From Williamsia limnetica (GTDB lineage Bacteria; Actinomycetota; Actinomycetes; Mycobacteriales; Mycobacteriaceae), in NCBI RefSeq assembly GCF_003217475.1, contig NZ_QJSP01000003.1, positions 372,001-436,000 on the forward strand: a DNA stretch of 64,000 bases, read 5' to 3'. Positions 8,241 through 16,285 of this stretch are shown one piece after another. The stretch's first letter is position 1; every line of letters starts with the position of its first letter. A program made the position numbers and the translations under genes. The notes below the pieces were generated by a model. The model made no database searches. It saw nothing but the letters and a program-made list of their open reading frames with translations, and had not been told where the DNA came from.

Positions 8241-9301
8241 TGGTTCGGCGCCGCAGACCAGTCGGCACCGCTCTCGGGCACCAGTGCGAATTCTTCGAGT
8301 TTGCCGCGCAGCTGTTCTGCACCATAGATGTTGGGAAACCCACTGGTGAACATCGCGAGAGGTAAGACGACAAATCGGTTCTGCTTGACCGCGTCCAGGT
8401 CGCGCAAGCCTTCACGGGCCTTGATCGCGTCGATCTTGCCCTGCACCTCATCAGAGCTCTTCTTGTAGTCCATGATCACGATGACGTCTGGTTCGGCACC
8501 GGCGACGGTCTCCCAGCTCGCCCGGAACCAGGTGTTGTCGACATCGGCGAAGACGTTCGTCCCGCCAGCAGCGTCGATGATGCCGTTGGGCGCGCCGTTT
8601 CCACCGCTGGTGTACAGATCTTCTTCGCCGCTGTCGTAGATCAGGACCTGCGGCGCAGTGTCGGGCTGCGGCGCTTGCTCGAGGCGATCGAGGCGGGTGT
8701 CGAGTTCGGTTGCGGCCTCCGTTGCCTCGTCCTGCGTCCCGAACAGGCTGCCGTAGTTGGCGACGTCCGCACGCAGGGCGTCCCACGGTCCCATCGTCCC
8801 CATCGGCGCATCCTGCGCAGTACCCTGCCGGCAACTGTCGGAGATGATGTACGCTCCGATGCCGTTCTGCCCGAGTGACTCCGGCGTCACCCCGGATGCA
8901 CCCTTGAACAGACCGCTGTATGAACCGACGACCAGGTCGGCCTGCTTGCCCAAGACGGTTTCCATCGTGATCGTCCCGTCGAGGTGAGGTACGCCGGCGA
9001 TGCCGGGACCGAACATCGACTCCATCACCGCATCATTGTTGGCGTTCAACGTCACTGCCGCGAGCTTGTCGAGTCCACCCACCCGCAGGATCGTGCCGAT
9101 GTTCGCACTATTGCTGGTGGCGACCACCTTCTCGATCGGCAGATCGTAGGTGACCTCGGTCCCGCAGTTCTCGAGTGTCACCGAGGTGGCGGATTCGGTC
9201 TCCTCGATCGGGTCGGTGGCCGAGCACGCACCCAGTGCGAGTACAGCCACAGCCGGTAGCGCCACCGCCATGGAACGCCGCCGCATCACAGTTGGCTTCA
9301 T
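8237..9301 (-). CDS. btuF: Corrinoid ABC importer, substrate-binding lipoprotein
   Basis: This 354-residue periplasmic-binding protein belongs to the iron-siderophore/B12 class (two lobes joined by a rigid helix). A signal peptide ends in a lipobox (LALGAC, Cys at about residue 26), so the mature protein is a lipoprotein anchored outside the membrane. The body has typical segments such as KQADLVVGSYSGLF and GAEPDVIVIMDY. It overlaps both neighbours by 4 bases. The family alone cannot separate siderophore from corrinoid substrates. The riboswitch upstream of the operon points to cobalamin or cobinamide. I therefore use the btuF name with moderate confidence about substrate. Confidence 0.78.
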   Translation of the reverse strand: MKPTVMRRRSMAVALPAVAVLALGACSATDPIEETESATSVTLENCGTEVTYDLPIEKVVATSNSANIGTILRVGGLDKLAAVTLNANNDAVMESMFGPGIAGVPHLDGTITMETVLGKQADLVVGSYSGLFKGASGVTPESLGQNGIGAYIISDSCRQGTAQDAPMGTMGPWDALRADVANYGSLFGTQDEATEAATELDTRLDRLEQAPQPDTAPQVLIYDSGEEDLYTSGGNGAPNGIIDAAGGTNVFADVDNTWFRASWETVAGAEPDVIVIMDYKKSSDEVQGKIDAIKAREGLRDLDAVKQNRFVVLPLAMFTSGFPNIYGAEQLRGKLEEFALVPESGADWSAAPNQ

Positions 9302-10134
9302 TTCGTCTCTTCTCCTCTTGGTACACGTGCGAGAGTGTCTTCGAAAACAAGGTGGGTGCGACCGGTTGCGACGTTCTCCAACCGAAAAGCCTGCACGCCG
9401 AACACTTCCGCGAGGACTTCGACGCTCAGCGCCACCTCGGGTGCGCCGTGCGCGAGCACCTTTCCTTCATGCAGGACGTAGACGCGGTCGCAGACGGCTG
9501 CAGCGAGGTTCAGGTCGTGCATCGCCATCAGAATGGTCCGGCCCTGTCGACGCAGCAGACCGAGAAGCTCGAGTTGGTGCCTGATGTCGAGGTGGTTGGT
9601 CGGTTCGTCGAGAACGACGAGACCGCAATCCTGGGCAAGACCGCGAGCGAGAACAACTCTGCGCCGTTCGCCGCCTGACAGATTGTCGACCGGACTGTGC
9701 GCGAGTGCGGCCATGCCGACGGCGTCGAGCGCCTTGTCCACTGCGCGGTCATCTCGGGCCCGGCCCATGCTCCACGGCCGGGCGTGTGGAAGCCGTCCCA
9801 GCGCAACGTATTCGTGCACCAGGAGGTCGGACGGCATCTCCTCCTCCTGCGCCACGAACGCGACCAGGCGTGCGCGGCGCCGCGCGGACAGAGATTCCAA
9901 CGCCAGATCACCGAGGTGCACCGAACCCTGGTGACGTGGGCCGAGGCCGACAAGCGCCCGCAGCAGGGTCGACTTGCCCGAGCCGTTGGGTCCGACGAGA
10001 CCGACGACGCTGCCCGCGTCGACCTGCATGTCGACTCCGTCGATGATCGCGCGTCCGTCGATCCTCACCCGAACATCTGCGGCCGACAGTGAAACAGGGG
10101 CCACCGGGGCAACAGGAATCACCGCATCGCTCAC
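9298..10134 (-). CDS. btuD: Corrinoid ABC importer, ATP-binding protein
   Basis: This 278-residue ABC ATPase of the FecE/BtuD type has a Walker A GPNGSGKST (near residue 49), an LSGGERRRV signature and a Walker B GLVVLDEPTNHLD. It would power the membrane permease encoded directly upstream, on the cytoplasmic face. Starts and stops overlap by 4 bases with both the permease and the binding protein. The C-terminal segment after the H-loop (MAMHDLNLAAAVCDRVYVL) is normal length for importers of this class. The substrate inference rests on the operon's riboswitch. Confidence 0.85.
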   Translation of the reverse strand: MSDAVIPVAPVAPVSLSAADVRVRIDGRAIIDGVDMQVDAGSVVGLVGPNGSGKSTLLRALVGLGPRHQGSVHLGDLALESLSARRRARLVAFVAQEEEMPSDLLVHEYVALGRLPHARPWSMGRARDDRAVDKALDAVGMAALAHSPVDNLSGGERRRVVLARGLAQDCGLVVLDEPTNHLDIRHQLELLGLLRRQGRTILMAMHDLNLAAAVCDRVYVLHEGKVLAHGAPEVALSVEVLAEVFGVQAFRLENVATGRTHLVFEDTLARVPRGEETK

Positions 10135-11228
10135 GCGCTGCCCCCGAACATGTACCTACGTCGCCCGAGGATGAACAAGAACAACGGGGCCCCGATGACA
10201 CCGGTGACAACGCTGAGGGGAATCTCCGTGGGCCGCAGCGCAGTGCGAGCCACCACGTCGACCCAGACGAGAAACGCAGCCCCGATCAAGGCAGCGGCCG
10301 GTAGAACCCATCGATGACGGGCACCTACCAGCATCCGGGTGATATGCGGGATGACCAGGCCGACAAAGGCGATGGCTCCCGACACCGCCACCATCGTGCC
10401 GACCATGGCGGCGAGCACAACGAACAGGAAGTTACGCAAGGCCCGGACCGGGACACCGCTGGAGGCAGCGACATCAGGGCCTGCGGCAAGCGCATCGAGC
10501 CACCCGTGAATGGCCGCAACCGCGCAGGTCAGCAACACGATGACCACCGCCGGTAGCCACAGTTTGTCCCAGGACGCACCCGCCAAACTGCCGAGTAACC
10601 AAAACAGGACCGACTGTGCGGCTTGAGAGTCGTTGTCACGCAGAACCAGGAAGCTCGCGATGGCCGAGAGTGCCGACGCCATGACAGTTCCGGTCAGCAC
10701 CAGCCGCAAGGGGGTTATCCCGCCTTGCATCACAGCGATGGAGAACACCAGCGCGGCAGCGGCGAGCGCGCCGATCATCGCGCCCAAGCTCAGCGACCAG
10801 ATGCCGAAGCTCGCGAGAAATCCGGTCGTGATGACGGCGGTGGCGCCCACACTGGCGCCGGAGGAGACTCCGAGCAGATGCGGGTCGGCCAGGGCGTTGC
10901 GCACCAGCGTCTGAACCACCGCGCCTGCCACGGCCAGCCCGGCGCCGACGATGAGACCCATCAGCACCCGCGGCGCACGGATGCCCCAGACGATCGCCAG
11001 TTCCGAACGGGTCACCGCGGGCCCACCGAACCGGGAATGGATGACGTCGACGACCGTGGAGACCGGCAACATCTCGGCCCCGAAGCCCAGCGCACAGATC
11101 GCCGACACCAGCGTGAACAAGGCCAACACGGGCAGCACCACGAGCGGGCGGAGCCGCTTGCGGCGTCGCTCCAACTGCTCAGGGGGTGCTGCGCGTAACG
11201 GAGACAGAGCTCCGCCATGAGTTCTCAA
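10131..11228 (-). CDS. btuC: Corrinoid ABC importer, FecCD/BtuC-type permease
   Basis: This FecCD-family permease has about ten membrane segments. It carries the conserved GLIVGAGLAVAGAVVQTLVRN block, the ADPHLLGVSSGASVGA block and the cytoplasmic IAFVGLVIPHITRMLVGARH loop that contacts the ATPase. The open frame reaches TTG 11309, but that codon lies inside the cobalamin riboswitch. The next usable start is TTG 11228, which gives 365 residues and begins just after the aptamer. I prefer TTG 11228. No in-frame ATG or GTG lies between the two. It heads the operon permease-ATPase-binding protein-ferredoxin. Confidence 0.82.
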   Translation of the reverse strand: MRTHGGALSPLRAAPPEQLERRRKRLRPLVVLPVLALFTLVSAICALGFGAEMLPVSTVVDVIHSRFGGPAVTRSELAIVWGIRAPRVLMGLIVGAGLAVAGAVVQTLVRNALADPHLLGVSSGASVGATAVITTGFLASFGIWSLSLGAMIGALAAAALVFSIAVMQGGITPLRLVLTGTVMASALSAIASFLVLRDNDSQAAQSVLFWLLGSLAGASWDKLWLPAVVIVLLTCAVAAIHGWLDALAAGPDVAASSGVPVRALRNFLFVVLAAMVGTMVAVSGAIAFVGLVIPHITRMLVGARHRWVLPAAALIGAAFLVWVDVVARTALRPTEIPLSVVTGVIGAPLFLFILGRRRYMFGGSA

Positions 11229-11261
11229 AGTGCCGCCATTCCATCCTCGTGGGGTGACCGT

Positions 11262-11380
11262 GCTGCGTCGAGGGTGGTATCTGGCTGGTTCACTCGCGTC
11301 GGCGAGCAAACATCACAGTGGCGGGACCGCGCCGGAGTTACACCGACTTCCCAGGGACCTCAACGACCAGAACACTACGA
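11262..11380 (-). promoter_or_regulatory. Cobalamin riboswitch
   Basis: Read on the minus strand, the leader of the transporter operon contains the ordered conserved elements of a B12 riboswitch. They are GGGAAG, then CGGTG with a pairing CTCCGG, then CGCGGTCCCGCCACTGTGA with the B12 box core at 11324-11313, and finally CAGCCAGATACC at about 11287-11276. The aptamer ends some 35 bases before the TTG start of the permease, which fits control of translation initiation. One base is missing in the last box relative to the usual CAGGAUACC form. That variation is common enough not to weaken the call. Confidence 0.85.
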
Positions 11381-11419
11381 CATTCCGAACATCGCGTTGT
11401 CGCCGCCACCGCACAAACG

Positions 11420-12013
11420 TCAGTTACGGACGGCGATGGAGATTCCCGTGAACCGACGTCTGATGGCGAAACCGAGGGACTCGTACAGCCCGATGGCTGG
11501 ATTCGTGTCGACAGCATGCAGGAAGACCTGCTCACCGCGCTGATTGATCTGATGCACCAGAGAACGGATCAACCGCACCGACAGCCCTTTTCCGCGATGC
11601 TCTGGTGCGGTGCAGATGGCACTGATCTCCGTCCAGCCCGGAGCGCGCATCCTCTCTCCCGCCATGGCGACCAATTTGCCTTCGTCGCGAATCCCGAAAT
11701 AGTTGCCGAGTTCGATAGTCCGGTCGAGGAACGGGCCGGGTTTGGTCAGCGCTGTCAGGGCAAGGATCTCGGGAACGTCCGCGTACGTCAATTGCTCCAC
11801 CGCGGGATCGACGACCCCGGCGACGTCGCGGGCGACCATCTGTACCAACCCCAGACTCGACGTCACGGCGTCGAAAGTCGGTGCGAGCGGCGCCGACGCG
11901 AAGACGATCGCGTGCGACGTCCCGATCAGCGCCGCGGCGTCCGCCCAGTCCTGCGGTGCCGGCTCCTGCGGAATCGCCATGAAGGGCCCTACATCAAGCG
12001 GGTAGCGCCGCAC
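11420..12013 (-). CDS. GNAT-family N-acetyltransferase
   Basis: This 197-residue protein has a C-terminal GNAT fold (FR47-like). Motif A is visible as EISAICTAPEHRGKGLSVRL (about residues 128-147), which binds the acetyl-CoA pyrophosphate. A late DTNPAIGLYESLGF segment closes the fold. The N-terminal 90 residues are less conserved, as in FR47-like members. It ends 40 bases before the riboswitch of the transporter operon and does not belong to that unit functionally. The acetyl acceptor cannot be inferred. Confidence 0.82.
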   Translation of the reverse strand: MRRYPLDVGPFMAIPQEPAPQDWADAAALIGTSHAIVFASAPLAPTFDAVTSSLGLVQMVARDVAGVVDPAVEQLTYADVPEILALTALTKPGPFLDRTIELGNYFGIRDEGKLVAMAGERMRAPGWTEISAICTAPEHRGKGLSVRLIRSLVHQINQRGEQVFLHAVDTNPAIGLYESLGFAIRRRFTGISIAVRN

Positions 12014-12089
12014 CCGCCCCGCGGTCTCGGCGAGATGGGCGTGGAAGCCTGTGAGTGAGGCAGATACCGGATCATCCAGTACGTGTCGG

Positions 12090-12761
12090 TCAGAAGAAAA
12101 AATAGTCTTGCCTCGTCACACTGAAACCTTTCCCGCTGTCGTCCTGCCGACAACTCACGCCGGTCGATTCTGCGACGGCACAGGTGAATCCGAACGCGGT
12201 CACCTGATTTCCGTACGGAAACACATGCTTACCGATCTCGGGCCTGTCGATCAGCTTCTCCGACCCCGACGACAGCGTCGCCAGTTCGGTGTTTCCCGCC
12301 TCGTCGACGGAAATCGCATTGACGGTCTGACCGTTGATGAGCTTCTCACCCCGGGGCGCCGTGCACGTGGCGCGCGCGGCATCGATGTAACACATGAAGT
12401 TGCCCGTCGGGCTGGACAGCCGGCACAGCCCGTTCGACTCACACATTCCGGGCGAGAGCGGCGCGTTGCCGAACAGCCCCGCCGGGGACCGGGTGGGTTT
12501 CGTCGTCGTGGTGGCGCTACTGGCAGGAGACCGACTCGTGGTCGTCGCCGGGCTCTGTGCGGTCGACGGCGGGGTCTCGGTCACCGTGACCGTGGACTTT
12601 CCGCGGTTGGTGGTTCCGTCGTTGTCCAGGACGAGTCCGATGGCAAAGACCACCAGGCCGACGGTCACGAGCACAGCAAGCGTGATCAGCAGACCTATCA
12701 CCAGACGCGACGGACCCCGCGACGGCGGTTCCGGTGGTTCCACCGGGTACGGCGACGTCAT
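12090..12761 (-). CDS. Membrane-anchored secreted protein with Cys-rich C-terminal domain (DUF6636-like)
   Basis: The 223-residue product starts at ATG 12761 behind AGAAGGGTGG. An earlier in-frame start at 12788 lacks this site. A short Pro-rich cytoplasmic tail precedes one transmembrane helix (about residues 20-45). A Ser/Thr/Pro-rich linker of about 50 residues and an extracytoplasmic domain with six cysteines (SPTGNFMCYI, GVSCRQD) follow. The pattern of 'SPTGNF.C' with paired cysteines resembles the DUF6636 domain of mycolate actinobacteria. No catalytic motif is seen. It lies divergent from the ClC gene, and the roughly 105-base gap should hold both promoters. Confidence 0.7.
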   Translation of the reverse strand: MTSPYPVEPPEPPSRGPSRLVIGLLITLAVLVTVGLVVFAIGLVLDNDGTTNRGKSTVTVTETPPSTAQSPATTTSRSPASSATTTTKPTRSPAGLFGNAPLSPGMCESNGLCRLSSPTGNFMCYIDAARATCTAPRGEKLINGQTVNAISVDEAGNTELATLSSGSEKLIDRPEIGKHVFPYGNQVTAFGFTCAVAESTGVSCRQDDSGKGFSVTRQDYFFF

Positions 12762-12867
12762 GGGTCCACCCTTCTGCTCGGCGATCACCGAAGTGCGTTA
12801 CTTGATACAACTACAGGTACCGCGCATCGTGTGATGCGGGTATTCGTCGGCCGCTTGGGGAGAGAAG

Positions 12868-14265
12868 ATGGCGGAACCTTCGGAAGGTTCGGATCAGGGC
12901 GGGGGCTCGGATAAGGGCACGGGCTCAGATCAGGGCGGGGGTTCAGATCAGGGTGAAGGTTCGGATCAGGCCGGTGCGTCGATGCGCGGTATGGCCACGC
13001 TGTGTGGGCTGGCCATCGTTGCCGGCGTCGCCATCGGGTTCATCGGCGGTGCATTCAGGTGGTGTCTACGCGAAGCGGACGAATGGCGGGTCGAGATGCT
13101 CCGGTGGGCCCACGAGCTGCCCGGACCCGGCTGGCTCGTCCCTGTTGCCATCACCGCGACCGGGGCTGCGCTGGCGGCACTGATCGTCCGGCAGATCCCC
13201 CTCGCCTCCGGCAGCGGCATCCAGCACGTGGAGGCCGTCTCCCGAGGTGAATCAGACCCGCCGCCGCTGCTGGTGCTGCCCGCGAAGTTCGTCGGTGGAT
13301 TGCTCTCGATCGGCTCGGGAATGATCCTGGGCCGCGAAGGCCCGACGGTGCACATGGGTGCCACCATCGGTGCCGAAGCAGGCCGGCGCGCTCATCTCGA
13401 TGACGACGACGTCCGGCTGATGCAGACCTCCGTGGCCGGCGCCGGCCTGGCGGTCGCGTTCAACGCGCCCATCGGTGGTGCGTTGTTCGTCTTCGAAGAG
13501 GTCACCAAGACTTTTCGGATGCGAACCGTCATCCCGACGCTCCTCGCGGTGGCGGTCGGCGTGGGGTGCTCGCGCATCATCATGGGCGATCGACCTGACT
13601 TCCTGGTGGGTGCGGTGCAGTCCCCGTCGGTCGCGTTGCTGCCCGTCTTCGTCGTCTTCGGTCTGCTGACAGGGCTACTAGGGATCTTCTACAACCGGGT
13701 GATCCTCGGATTACTCCAACTCGTGTCGCGAGTCGGTCGTGTTCCGGGCGTTTCGAAAGCCGCCATCATCGGGGCGATCATCGGTGCGTTGCTGGCGATC
13801 GATCCGCTCACCGCGGGTGGTGGCGACACCCTTGCTCAGAAGCTGATCGGCGGCGGGAGCGTGGCCCTACCCGTGATCGCCGGGTATCTCGCCGTGCGAT
13901 TGATCGCCGGACCACTGTCGTACGCATCGGCGGCACCGGGCGGCCTGTTCGCTCCGCTGCTGGCGGTCGGCGCACTGTGGGGTGTGCTGTTCGTCGGTCT
14001 CGCCGATGCGGTTGTGCCGGGCGTCGATTCGTCGCTGACCGTCGCGATGGCCTTGGTGGGGATGGCGGCGTTCTTCGGGGCCGTCGTCCGGGCACCCATC
14101 ACCGGCGTCGTCATCGTCATCGAGATGACTGCCACCACGTCGGTCACCGTACCGATGATTGCCGCAACGGCCGCTGCCGTCCTGGTCGCTCAGCTCGCGG
14201 GCTCACCGCCGATCTACGACAGCCTCCGCGAGCGGATGTTGGACGCCCAGAAGCCAAAGCCCTGA
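12868..14265 (+). CDS. ClC-family chloride channel or Cl-/H+ antiporter
   Basis: This 465-residue membrane protein has the ClC selectivity motifs GSGIQ (115-119, usually GSGIP), GREGP (155-159, containing the gating Glu157) and a later GGLFAP. The FVFEE segment retains a Glu where antiporters have the internal proton glutamate. That suggests H+/Cl- exchange rather than a channel. No C-terminal CBS domains are present. An unusual acidic N-terminal tail of five GSDQGG-like hexapeptides (residues 7-36) precedes the first helix. ATG 12868 follows GGGGAGAGAAG. A large dyad-symmetric element lies directly after the stop. Confidence 0.9.
   Translation: MAEPSEGSDQGGGSDKGTGSDQGGGSDQGEGSDQAGASMRGMATLCGLAIVAGVAIGFIGGAFRWCLREADEWRVEMLRWAHELPGPGWLVPVAITATGAALAALIVRQIPLASGSGIQHVEAVSRGESDPPPLLVLPAKFVGGLLSIGSGMILGREGPTVHMGATIGAEAGRRAHLDDDDVRLMQTSVAGAGLAVAFNAPIGGALFVFEEVTKTFRMRTVIPTLLAVAVGVGCSRIIMGDRPDFLVGAVQSPSVALLPVFVVFGLLTGLLGIFYNRVILGLLQLVSRVGRVPGVSKAAIIGAIIGALLAIDPLTAGGGDTLAQKLIGGGSVALPVIAGYLAVRLIAGPLSYASAAPGGLFAPLLAVGALWGVLFVGLADAVVPGVDSSLTVAMALVGMAAFFGAVVRAPITGVVIVIEMTATTSVTVPMIAATAAAVLVAQLAGSPPIYDSLRERMLDAQKPKP
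12886..12975 (+). repeat. Five-copy 18-bp in-frame tandem repeat in the ClC gene
   Basis: Five consecutive 18-base units resembling GGTTCGGATCAGGGCGGG encode GSDQGG, GSDKGT, GSDQGG, GSDQGE and GSDQAG. Copy number can change without shifting frame. The tail is cytoplasmic and probably disordered. Confidence 0.9.
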
Positions 14266-14275
14266 CCCCGCAGCG

Positions 14276-14355
14276 CAAATGCTCCACTTCTCGCAAGATG
14301 CTCCACTTCCAGGGCCCTGGAACTGGAGCAGATCACTAGAAGTGGAGCAGATTTG
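14276..14355. terminator. Two-tier nested dyad between convergent genes (bidirectional terminator candidate)
   Basis: Between the ClC stop and the convergent DUF3253 stop lies an 80-base element. Each side carries two tandem copies of a GCTCCACTTC-type arm (14281-14290 and 14300-14309). The inverted copies follow in mirror order (14321-14333 and 14337-14355). A perfect 12-base palindrome, CCAGGGCCCTGG (14309-14320), forms the centre. It could fold into one long hairpin on either strand. The position between convergent genes supports transcription termination in both directions. Confidence 0.7.
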
Positions 14356-14359
14356 TCGC

Positions 14360-14629
14360 TCAGCGCGCCCAGCGGATACGTATCGGTCCACGCACGGTAG
14401 CGAGGTCGACGACTTCACCTTTCTGGGTGATGTCGACTTCCCCGGCGTCGACCATCGCACCCGCGGCCTCGCGAACCGGGTCCATCAACGGCCGCCAGTC
14501 ATCGGGACTCATTGCGCGAGCGACGTCGGACGGGCAGATACTCGAGTCTGACGACCTGGCGCTGAGGAGTTCACGGATCTTCTCCGTCAATTCAGCGCTG
14601 CTCGGTTTCTTCTCTGCTCCGGAAGCCAT
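14360..14629 (-). CDS. DUF3253 family protein
   Basis: This 89-residue protein matches the small DUF3253 family, with CPSDVARAMSPDDWRPLM in the middle and EVDITQKGEVVDLATVRGPIRIR at the end. The pattern resembles a compact winged helix in which ITQKG forms the wing. The biological role is unknown. I chose ATG 14629 (MASGAEKK), where family similarity starts. A start 12 codons upstream is less likely. Confidence 0.75.
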   Translation of the reverse strand: MASGAEKKPSSAELTEKIRELLSARSSDSSICPSDVARAMSPDDWRPLMDPVREAAGAMVDAGEVDITQKGEVVDLATVRGPIRIRWAR

Positions 14630-14763
14630 GCCGCCAGTGTCCCCGAGACCCACTCTCAACGCCACGTCCGATTTCCGCCAGCGACGTACTGCTCGGCCGA
14701 CAGAGGATGTAAGGACGGTCAGTGAACGCGCCGAAGTGGTTGGCGGAGAACAAGGGAGAAGTC

Positions 14764-15501
14764 ATGTCGAGAACAGCGTTGGTCACCGGGTCCACGGGCG
14801 GTCTTGGATTTGCGGTCGCTTCCGCTCTCGGGCGAGCCGGCCACACTGTCATCGTCAGTGGGCGGACGTCCGGCCGAGTTGCGGCGGCCGTTGCGGAACT
14901 GCAGGCGAGCGGGATCGATGCAGTAGGGCAGAGACTCGACGTCAGCTCGTTCGAGAGTGCCCGCTGCGCTGCGAGCGAACTGCGCACCCGGTACGGCCGT
15001 CTCGATGTGCTGGTGAACAACGCCGGAGTGCTGCCGGAAGCCACTGCCGCCGGCGACATCGAGTTCGTCCATCCTGGAGCCGCGGCACAGACGTTCTACA
15101 CGAACACGGTCGGTCCCTTGTATGTGATCGAGGCGATGCTGCCCCTGCTCCGACGCAGTGACGCGGGACGAATTGTCAACGTCTCCAGTACGTTCGGTTC
15201 GCTGAGCGAACAACAAGACCCGATGTCGCAGTACTTCTCGATGATCGTGCCCGCGTATCAGGCATCCAAAGCCGCACTCAACAGCATCACGATCGGTCTG
15301 TCGAAGATGCTCGCGGACTCCCCGATCAAGGTGACCTCGGTGTGCCCGGGGTACGTCCAGACCGACCTCACACCGGGCAACAAGTCACAAGCGCCGCTGA
15401 CCGCCGACGAGGCCGCCGAGGTGGTGGTGCGGGCCGCGTTGCTGCCGGCGAATGCGGTCTCCGGAACATTCGTCGACGCCGGTGGCCCCGTGCCTTGGTG
15501 A
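14764..15501 (+). CDS. Short-chain dehydrogenase/reductase
   Basis: This classical SDR of 245 residues has the cofactor motif TGSTGGLG (about residues 8-15) and NNAG near 89. The catalytic triad is Ser (VNVSST), Tyr and Lys in YQASK. ATG 14764 is preceded by GGGAGAAG. The frame remains open upstream to 14722, but that stretch lacks similarity. The basic residue after the first strand pair suggests NADP(H). The substrate is unknown. It lies alone between DUF3253 and a DUF998 membrane protein. Confidence 0.85.
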   Translation: MSRTALVTGSTGGLGFAVASALGRAGHTVIVSGRTSGRVAAAVAELQASGIDAVGQRLDVSSFESARCAASELRTRYGRLDVLVNNAGVLPEATAAGDIEFVHPGAAAQTFYTNTVGPLYVIEAMLPLLRRSDAGRIVNVSSTFGSLSEQQDPMSQYFSMIVPAYQASKAALNSITIGLSKMLADSPIKVTSVCPGYVQTDLTPGNKSQAPLTADEAAEVVVRAALLPANAVSGTFVDAGGPVPW

Positions 15502-15561
15502 GAAGGTTCCGTACGTTGGTGGTCAGTGGCGAACAGCGGCACAACGACTACAGGAGCCTCC

Positions 15562-16140
15562 ATGGCGGGAACCGCGTCAGTTCGGACGTCTGCGTTGTTG
15601 TCCGCCTTTGCCGCACCTGTTGTTCTGGTCGCGACCATCGTCATCGCCGGCATCATGGCGCCCGACAGCTACGACGCCGCGCGGCAGACCATCAGCGACC
15701 TCGCAACCATCGACCCCGGCGGCTGGGTGATGACGCTGGGCATCGGGTTGAGCGGTGCGTTGACGATCGTCACCGCCTTGGGGCTCAATGGGGTTCGCCG
15801 CGTCGCGCGGATGACGCTGATGGTTGCCGGCGTGTGTGGCGTCCTGGTCGCGCTCATCCCCGTCGATCTGAACGAAAGTGCCCACCTCGTCGTGGCCGGC
15901 GGCAACCTGGGGTTGTATGCGGTGTGGCCGGTGACCGCGCTGTCGAGGTCACCGGCAGCGCCCCGTGCAGTTGGCCCCGGAGTGTCGATCGCCGCCGCTG
16001 GTGTGTTGCTCGCCGTGCTCGGCTGGGTGCTGTACGAGACGCAGGGCGGTGACCTGCTGGGGCTTTCCGAGAGGATCTGCGTGACGGCAAACCTGATCTG
16101 GCCCTTGATCGTGGCGTTCAGCCTTCGACGAGACCCTTAG
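15562..16140 (+). CDS. DUF998 family integral membrane protein
   Basis: The 192-residue product has six predicted membrane segments and the DUF998 pattern. A first helix is followed by a loop with SYDAARQTISDLATIDPGGW, and a short conserved LIPVDLNESAH segment comes later. ATG 15562 follows CAGGAG at good spacing, and the in-frame ATG at 15526 does not. The function of the family is not known. The small gap after the SDR (60 bases) allows co-transcription. Confidence 0.75.
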   Translation: MAGTASVRTSALLSAFAAPVVLVATIVIAGIMAPDSYDAARQTISDLATIDPGGWVMTLGIGLSGALTIVTALGLNGVRRVARMTLMVAGVCGVLVALIPVDLNESAHLVVAGGNLGLYAVWPVTALSRSPAAPRAVGPGVSIAAAGVLLAVLGWVLYETQGGDLLGLSERICVTANLIWPLIVAFSLRRDP

Positions 16141-16285
16141 ACCTTTCCCTCCCTTCGACCATGCCCGGGCTACCGAGTTCGTTCCTGGAGCCTGTGGCGC
16201 CAGATTGCAGTTTTCGGCAACCTGCCGTCGGCGTCTTGTTAGGTTGACGGGAACTGGGCTGATCAGCGCGTGGAGAGGACCGACA

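Noticed and set aside
6666-8327. 553-residue open frame on plus
   Set aside because: It runs antisense through the NmrA-family and CbiX-like genes, both of which have clear family motifs. Its translation is low-complexity Arg/His/Pro with no domain.
11229-11309. TTG 11309 as the permease start
   Set aside because: The 27 extra codons overlap the conserved 3' box of the cobalamin riboswitch and show no similarity to permease N-termini.
8237-11309. Reading the ABC transporter as an F420-precursor or siderophore importer
   Set aside because: The family allows this, and a CofH-like gene is nearby, but the cobalamin riboswitch in the leader gives direct evidence for a corrinoid.
14276-14355. CRISPR-like repeat array
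   Set aside because: Repeats are in inverted, mirror order without regular spacers, and no cas genes are present. A dyad at a convergent gene end fits better.
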